DNA of 64,000 nt from CAVZTA01 sp963778025 (lineage in GTDB: Bacteria; Chloroflexota; Limnocylindria; Limnocylindrales; CSP1-4), in the NCBI GenBank assembly GCA_963778025.1, contig CAVZTA010000012.1, positions 127,998 through 191,997 of the forward strand. The letters run 5' to 3'. Position numbers and translations under genes: made by a program. The notes below the pieces were generated by a model. That model had not been told where the DNA came from. It searched no databases and was given only the letters and a program-made list of their open reading frames with translations. Positions within the stretch are counted from its first letter, which is position 1. Each line of letters starts with the position of its first letter. Of this stretch, positions 61,965 through 64,000 are shown piece after piece.

Positions 61965-63236
61965 TCAGGCTCGGGCGGGCGCCTTCTTGCGGTTGAGGAG
62001 CCCGCCGAGCGAGAACTTCGCGGCGACGGCCGCGGCGGATGTCGCGGGCTCAGCGTCGTCGTCCGCGACGGTCGTGCCCAGGATGCGGTCGGCGAGGGCG
62101 TCGAAGTCCTCGCTGATCTTCTCCCTGGGGTACATGTCGATCACCGTGCGGCCCTCGTTGGCGGCCCGCACGAACAGCATGCCGCCGGACCGGATGAGCG
62201 CCATCGCGGTCATCCCGGTCGTCTGCTCCATGTCCGCGACCGACACGCCACTGTTCGCGCGGTTCACGACGAGGGCGAGCTTGTCGCGCAGGCCGTCGCC
62301 CATCTCGCGGGCCACGTCGCGCAGCTGGACCGCGGCGCGGATGGCGGGCACGTCCGGGGTGACCGGCACGAGGATCTTGTCGGCGCGCTCGAAGATCGCC
62401 TGGTTGATCGGGCTGTAGGAGGGGTGCAGGTCGACGACCACGTAGTCGAAGCCGCGGCGTGCCTGGACGATCGCGTCCGCGACGCGGGCCGGCTCGAGGA
62501 TGGCGGTATCGATCGGGTTCGAGGTGAGCGCGACGACCTTGAGGCCGGAGGGATGGGGCGCCGCGATCTCGGCGAGCGTCATCCGCTGGCCGCCATGCGC
62601 CTCGTCCTCCCACGCGTCGACGACCGTGGTCACCGAGTCGAGTGCGAGCGACGTCGTCACGTGACCGGTGACGGTGTCCGCGTCGATCAGCAGGACGGTG
62701 CGGCCCTTGCGGATGGCCAGCGCTGCCGCGAGGTTCGTGGCGACCGTGGTCTTGCCGACGCCGCCCTTCGGGTTGAAGACCGCGATGACCGTCGCTCGTC
62801 GCGACCAGTCGCCGATCTCGACGTTGCCGGCGCTGAGCACGGGGCCCGAGCCGTCGTCGATGACCTGGGTCCGGATGGCCATCGCCTCGACGCGCCAGCG
62901 GATGGCGTCAGCCGAGTAGGGACGGGTGAAGTACTCGTCGTCGATCGAGGCGACGGAGCCCGCGGAGAGCTGCTCCAGGGTTCGCGGCGTGACGACCATG
63001 AGCGTCGGGATGTGGCGCCCCGCCTCGTGCAGCAGCGACCAGTACTCGAGGGAGGTGTCGAGATCGTTCTCGCCATCGAGGATCGCCACCGACACGTCGG
63101 GGCGCTCGGTGAGCAGGGTCTCGAGCTCTTCGGGGCGGCGGATGGTCACCGCATCGAAGCCGGCCTCGCGCAGCTCAGCGGAGACCGGCTCCAGCTCCCC
63201 GGCGGGGAGCGCGACGACGACGGTGGCGCGGCGCAT
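61965..63236 (-). CDS. CpaE/MinD-like ATPase with receiver-like N-terminal domain
   Basis: A 423-aa protein. A pseudo-receiver domain (residues 1-115, with VAILDGENDLD and LMVVTP strands) precedes a ParA/MinD ATPase with the deviant Walker A NPKGGVGKT at 155-163, IDADTVTGHVTTSL, DYVVVDLHPSYSPINQAIFE and VPVTPDVPAIRAA. This is the CpaE/TadZ layout, used to localise tad pilus machines. No other tad gene is in the window, so other polar or chromosome-related roles are possible. ATG 63236 follows AGGAGG at ten bases. It is probably read with the gene upstream. Confidence 0.88.
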   Translation of the reverse strand: MRRATVVVALPAGELEPVSAELREAGFDAVTIRRPEELETLLTERPDVSVAILDGENDLDTSLEYWSLLHEAGRHIPTLMVVTPRTLEQLSAGSVASIDDEYFTRPYSADAIRWRVEAMAIRTQVIDDGSGPVLSAGNVEIGDWSRRATVIAVFNPKGGVGKTTVATNLAAALAIRKGRTVLLIDADTVTGHVTTSLALDSVTTVVDAWEDEAHGGQRMTLAEIAAPHPSGLKVVALTSNPIDTAILEPARVADAIVQARRGFDYVVVDLHPSYSPINQAIFERADKILVPVTPDVPAIRAAVQLRDVAREMGDGLRDKLALVVNRANSGVSVADMEQTTGMTAMALIRSGGMLFVRAANEGRTVIDMYPREKISEDFDALADRILGTTVADDDAEPATSAAAVAAKFSLGGLLNRKKAPARA

Positions 63237-63260
63237 CGCCCGCGTGCCTCCTGTCTGGCT

Positions 63261-64000
63261 CTAGGACTCGGACTCGGGATCGCGCGCGGTGACGTTCACC
63301 ACGCCGTCGCCGGTGTTCGTGACGCGGGCCGCGAAGCCCGGCAGGGTCGGCAGCGCGTCCCGGAACGAGACGTCGGCGCGGTGACTGACGGTGAACACGA
63401 ACTCGCCGTCGGGTCCCGACGACACGCCCACCGACTGGACACCGGCCACCCGGCCCAGGTGGCGCTTGAAGCTGGCGATGCTCGCCACGGACACGAGGCC
63501 CACGACGATCACCTGGGTCGAGCGGATCTCGCTCGCGTCAGCGCCGGCTTCGGGGCGCGGCATCAGGCTCGCGAGGCGGTCGACGAACGACGCGCCGTCG
63601 GCCTCGAGGTCGCCGTCGCTGGCGTCCATGCGAGCGGCCAGCGCGGCCTCTGCCTCGGCACCCTCGAAGTCGGGGTTCGGCCAGCCGTTGGCGTCGTGGC
63701 CCTCGACCTTGCCGCTGAGGAGCTCGGCCGCCGTCTCGGCGACGTCGGCGGAGTTCTCGGCAGAGGTCGCGGACTCGGCCGCCCACTCGGCGGCGGTGAC
63801 GGCTTCGGCAGCGGCCTCGAGCGCGGCCATCACGGCGGCGCGGTCGACCGGCTCACCCGTCGGCTCGACGTCCTGGAGCTCGGCGGGGACCTCGAGCCCG
63901 GCCGTCGCATCGGTCGACGCTTCGGCCGGTGCCTGGCCCTCCGTGGTCTCGCCCTCGGTCGCCGTCTCGGCGCCGGCGTCGGTCTCGGTCGCGACCGCGT
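63261..64000 (-). CDS. acidic Ala/Glu-rich protein, partial at its 5' end
   Basis: The reading frame is open to the right edge, so the start lies outside the window. The visible 246 residues begin with a low-complexity Thr/Glu/Ala region (ETATEGETTEGQ and so on), continue as an Ala-rich helix (ALEAAAEAVTAAEWAAESAT) and end in a small domain (IRSTQVIVVGLVSVASIASF, then RHLGRVAGVQSVGVSSGPDG). The last resembles domains found beside tad/CpaE-like genes. It lies 24 bases upstream of the ATPase, probably one operon. Confidence 0.6.
   Translation of the reverse strand, partial: AVATETDAGAETATEGETTEGQAPAEASTDATAGLEVPAELQDVEPTGEPVDRAAVMAALEAAAEAVTAAEWAAESATSAENSADVAETAAELLSGKVEGHDANGWPNPDFEGAEAEAALAARMDASDGDLEADGASFVDRLASLMPRPEAGADASEIRSTQVIVVGLVSVASIASFKRHLGRVAGVQSVGVSSGPDGEFVFTVSHRADVSFRDALPTLPGFAARVTNTGDGVVNVTARDPESES

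Overview
The window is about 70% G+C, densely packed and coded on both strands, with many ATGA, GTGA and TGATG start/stop overlaps, GTG and TTG starts with GGAGG-type ribosome binding sites, and several genes whose TAnnnT box lies 6-8 nt before the start codon, which suggests leaderless messages. It looks like a chromosome of a high-GC free-living heterotroph. A Chloroflexota (Limnocylindria/Ellin6529-like) origin is a guess from style and gene content, not a demonstrated assignment. I see no tRNA, rRNA, CRISPR array, phage block or insertion sequence.

Layout. 1-8.6 kb: a partial gene, a two-helix membrane protein, two PYROXD2-like FAD oxidoreductases in tandem, and a reverse-strand run with a frameshifted flavin/F420-binding oxidase-like gene, a YidB-like protein, surE, a badly frameshifted AI-2E transporter and trpS. 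8.9-16.4 kb: an MHS-family transporter, an acetyl/propionyl-CoA synthetase, a HAD hydrolase and the threonine genes hom-thrC-thrB. 16.4-25.5 kb: a dienelactone hydrolase, then lysC-birA-ECF sigma factor-membrane protein-accD-accA-BCCP-like-accC, so biotin ligase sits with the acetyl-CoA carboxylase it serves. 25.6-31 kb: fabZ, a phosphoesterase, fabF, the true biotin carrier (accB), fabH and fabG, which together with the acc genes cover most of type II fatty-acid synthesis (fabD, fabI and acpP are not here). 31-41.8 kb: rfbC, an MBL-rhodanese protein, two diguanylate cyclases, polX, membrane proteins and a TPR protein. 42-49.4 kb: a 932-aa Zn-ribbon, methylase-like protein ending in a sliding-clamp motif, a DUF885 peptidase-like gene, a DAO-type oxidase and a zinc alcohol dehydrogenase. 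49.6-53.2 kb: two exported paralogous FAD oxidoreductases with related leaders. 53.6-64 kb: a class III aminotransferase with an IclR regulator, mscS, a lactonase-like MBL enzyme, a DinB-family protein, acs, a HAD hydrolase and a CpaE/MinD-like ATPase with a partial partner.

Most unusual non-coding signals: three intergenic elements of 177, 177 and 156 bp bounded by the same 26-nt inverted repeat; two further inverted-repeat spacers of about 170-180 bp; a possible H-type pseudoknot covering the ribosome binding site of both paralogous FAD oxidoreductases, with one compensatory base-pair change; and 16-bp repeats that form stop-start minicistrons before thrB.

At least thirteen single-base frame breaks interrupt otherwise normal genes. 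Most look like an added G or C in GGGC/GCCC or CCCC, so consensus errors are the simplest explanation; several gene calls here are reconstructed across such breaks and say so.
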